From JALWSI01 sp964569095 [NCBI: uncultured Aquificales bacterium] (GTDB lineage: Bacteria; Thermosulfidibacterota; Thermosulfidibacteria; Thermosulfidibacterales): 7,035 nucleotides of DNA. Under the pieces are notes generated by a model. The model worked only from the letters and a program-made list of their open reading frames with translations. It had not been told where the DNA came from and did no database searches. The stretch lies in contig CAZMTB010000005.1 of NCBI GenBank assembly GCA_964569095.1, positions 1 through 7,035 on the forward strand. The letters are read 5' to 3'. The position numbers and the translations under genes were made by a program. Position 1 is the first letter of the stretch, and every line of letters begins with the position of its first letter. Of the stretch, positions 5,080 to 7,035 are shown piece by piece.

Positions 5080-7035
5080 ATGGACATCGTAGAGTACTCC
5101 ACAAGGCGTCCCGTGACAGTGGTAGTGGGAGTGCTGCTGGTGGTGCTTTTTGGAACCATCGGGCTGCTAAGCCTGCCCTACCAGCTCACTCCCGACGTCT
5201 CGAACCCAGAGATCACCGTTCACACCGACTGGCCAGGTGCCACTCCCTACGAGGTGGAGAGGGAGATAATATTGCGCCAGGAAGATAAGTTGAAGGGTCT
5301 CAGGGGCCTGAGACAGATGGAGAGCCACAGTTACAACGGTTTCGGCGAGATCGTTCTCACCTTCTCCGTGGGCACCGACCTGGACGAGGCCCTTCTGAGA
5401 ACCTCCAACAAGATGGACGAGGTCAGCAACTACCCACAGAACGTGGAGAGGCCCGTCATTCTGGCCACGGGAGCCAGTAGTTCACCGGTCATCTGGCTAA
5501 CCCTAAAGACGCTCCCGGGCAATACCAGGGAGATCAACACCTACCGCACCTACTTCGAGGACGAGATACGCCAGCACCTGGAGAGGGTTCCCGGGGTGGG
5601 AGACCTCTTCATCTTCGGGGGACAGGAGACCGAGATCCACGTGGAGGTGGATCCAAAGGATCTGGCGGCCCACGGGCTAACCATCGGGGAGGTGGCCAAG
5701 AGGATACGCCAGGGAAACTCCAACCTGTCTGCAGGTCTGATGGACGTGGGAAAGAAGAGCTACCGCGTGCGCACGGTGGGGGAGTACACCACCCTCAGGG
5801 ACCTGGAGAGGCTGGTTCTCTTCTCTGACGGCACCCGCAGCCTTCTCCTGGGAGACCTGGCCAAAGTGGAGGTGGGTTACCAGGTGCTCCACGACTCGGT
5901 GATGCAGAACTGCAAGCCGGTGATAGCCATAGGGATAAAGAAGGAGCCCGGTGCAAACGTGCTGACCCTCACCCAGAAGGTTAGAGAGGTGGTGAAGAGG
6001 CTCAACCGCACCGTGCTGAAGGGTGAAGGCCTCTACCTCGACTGGGTTTACGACCAGACACCCTACATAACCGGCGCAATAGGCCTGGTGGAGAAGAACA
6101 TTCTCATTGGAGGAGTGCTCGCGGTGCTGGTGCTACTCCTATTTCTCCGCAGCCTCGCCCCCACCCTTGTGGTGGCAACGGCCATTCCCATCTCTGCGAT
6201 AGGCACCTTCATCTTTCTGTGGCTAATGGGAAGAAACCTGAACGTGGTGAGCCTGGCAGGCATATCCTTCGCCGTGGGAATGCTGGTGGACAACTCGATA
6301 GTGGTGCTCGAAAACATAGACCGCCACAGGGGCATGGGGAAAGACCCCTTCCACGCCGCCTACGACGGAACGCGGGAGGTGTGGGGAGCGGTTCTGGCCT
6401 CCACTGCCACCACGGTGGCCGTCTTTCTGCCAGTGATATTCTTGAAGGAAGAGGCGGGGCAGCTCTTCAAGGACATCGCCATAGCCATCACCTCCTCCGT
6501 CACATTGAGCCTCCTGGTGTCGGTAACGGTGATACCCATGCTTAGCAGCAGGCTCTTCGCCTTCCAGGAGAGGTGGAGAGATAAGGGCGCGGAAGAAAGG
6601 AGAGATCCCCTGGCTCGACTGGGGCACGAAGGGGCCAGGCTGCTCACCTCCGTGGCCCAGCTAACCACCAGAAGCCTCTCCACCCGCCTCGCAACGGTGT
6701 TGGCCTTCACCCTGGCTGCCGTCCTGGTTTCAGCGGTCCTCATGCCCAAGATGGAGTACCTCCCAAAGGGCAACCGCAATCTGGTGATGGGAATCCTGAT
6801 ACCACCCCCTGGATACTCCTACGCAGAGAGGAAGGAGATGGGAGAGTCAATATTCAGGATGGCAAAACCCTACCTGGAGGAGGAGAGAGACGGCATACCA
6901 AAGATAGAGAACCTGTTCTTCGTGGCGTCTGAGAGGTTCACCCTCTTCGGGGGCGTGGCGGCAGATCCCCAGAAGGTTAGGGGTTTGATTCCCCTCTTCT
7001 GGCGCATGGCCAACTCCATCCCCGGCACCTTCGGG
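5080..7035 (+). CDS. RND efflux pump, inner-membrane permease subunit (AcrB-like), C-terminus cut by window edge
   Basis: 652 codons are visible with no stop; family members are usually about 1,000-1,050 residues, so roughly a third is missing. The start is secure despite a weak ribosome site because 'MDIVEYSTRRPVTVVV' matches the usual RND N-terminus. Membrane segments can be placed at about 12-30, 341-357, 362-384, 388-412, 437-455, 468-489 and 537-554. The large loop at 31-340 is the first periplasmic porter/docking region ('LTPDVSNPEITVHTDWPGA', 'LERVPGVGDLFIFGG', 'VDPKDLAAHGLT'); the second loop begins after 554 with 'EYLPKGNRNLVMGILIPPPG'. The TM4 motif 'GMLVDNSIVVLENI' keeps the first proton-relay Asp (D404, AcrB D407 equivalent) but has Asn at 405 where AcrB has D408. 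The pump should use proton influx to drive export through the adaptor just upstream; a drug/solvent-type (HAE-like) member is likelier than a metal pump, but the substrate is unknown. It is co-transcribed with the adaptor. Confidence 0.95.
   Translation, partial: MDIVEYSTRRPVTVVVGVLLVVLFGTIGLLSLPYQLTPDVSNPEITVHTDWPGATPYEVEREIILRQEDKLKGLRGLRQMESHSYNGFGEIVLTFSVGTDLDEALLRTSNKMDEVSNYPQNVERPVILATGASSSPVIWLTLKTLPGNTREINTYRTYFEDEIRQHLERVPGVGDLFIFGGQETEIHVEVDPKDLAAHGLTIGEVAKRIRQGNSNLSAGLMDVGKKSYRVRTVGEYTTLRDLERLVLFSDGTRSLLLGDLAKVEVGYQVLHDSVMQNCKPVIAIGIKKEPGANVLTLTQKVREVVKRLNRTVLKGEGLYLDWVYDQTPYITGAIGLVEKNILIGGVLAVLVLLLFLRSLAPTLVVATAIPISAIGTFIFLWLMGRNLNVVSLAGISFAVGMLVDNSIVVLENIDRHRGMGKDPFHAAYDGTREVWGAVLASTATTVAVFLPVIFLKEEAGQLFKDIAIAITSSVTLSLLVSVTVIPMLSSRLFAFQERWRDKGAEERRDPLARLGHEGARLLTSVAQLTTRSLSTRLATVLAFTLAAVLVSAVLMPKMEYLPKGNRNLVMGILIPPPGYSYAERKEMGESIFRMAKPYLEEERDGIPKIENLFFVASERFTLFGGVAADPQKVRGLIPLFWRMANSIPGTFG

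Noticed and set aside
6063-6779. Minus-strand open frames opposite the RND pump gene
   Set aside because: The pump frame carries unambiguous family motifs throughout; the antisense frames are GC-rich shadows.

Overview
The window reads as chromosomal DNA of a diderm bacterium, possibly a thermophile. An RND efflux pump with its periplasmic adaptor and two Sec-exported proteins point to an organism with an outer membrane. In the pump gene arginine is written mostly AGG/AGA, ATA is common for isoleucine, and the base composition is GC-rich. That pattern is often seen in thermophilic bacterial lineages, but I cannot name a genus from it.

Layout: positions 1-3703 hold two genes on the minus strand. 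The first to be transcribed (3703 to 1160) encodes an exported 847-residue right-handed beta-helix protein with a choice-of-anchor Q-type region, a fibronectin III-like domain and an unassigned C-terminal domain. After a 91-base gap comes a second exported protein (1068 to beyond base 1), with the N-terminal domain typical of SBBP beta-propeller proteins followed by at least two SBBP repeats; its C-terminus lies outside the window. Positions 3704-3951 form a divergent control region with an AT-rich core. From 3952 rightward come an RND periplasmic adaptor (3952-5067) and, 12 bases later, an RND inner-membrane pump (from 5080, cut by the window end after 652 residues).

How the genes work together: the adaptor and pump form the inner two-thirds of a tripartite exporter; no outer-membrane channel gene is in view. 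The two leftward genes look like a co-transcribed pair of surface or secreted repeat proteins. The divergent arrangement permits shared control, but nothing in the sequence proves a functional link between pump and surface proteins. I found no RNA genes, mobile elements, CRISPR arrays or convincing terminators. The least ordinary content is the Asn-ladder, Cys-rich beta-helix protein with its SBBP neighbour. I do not claim a new system, only an uncharacterised surface-protein pair.
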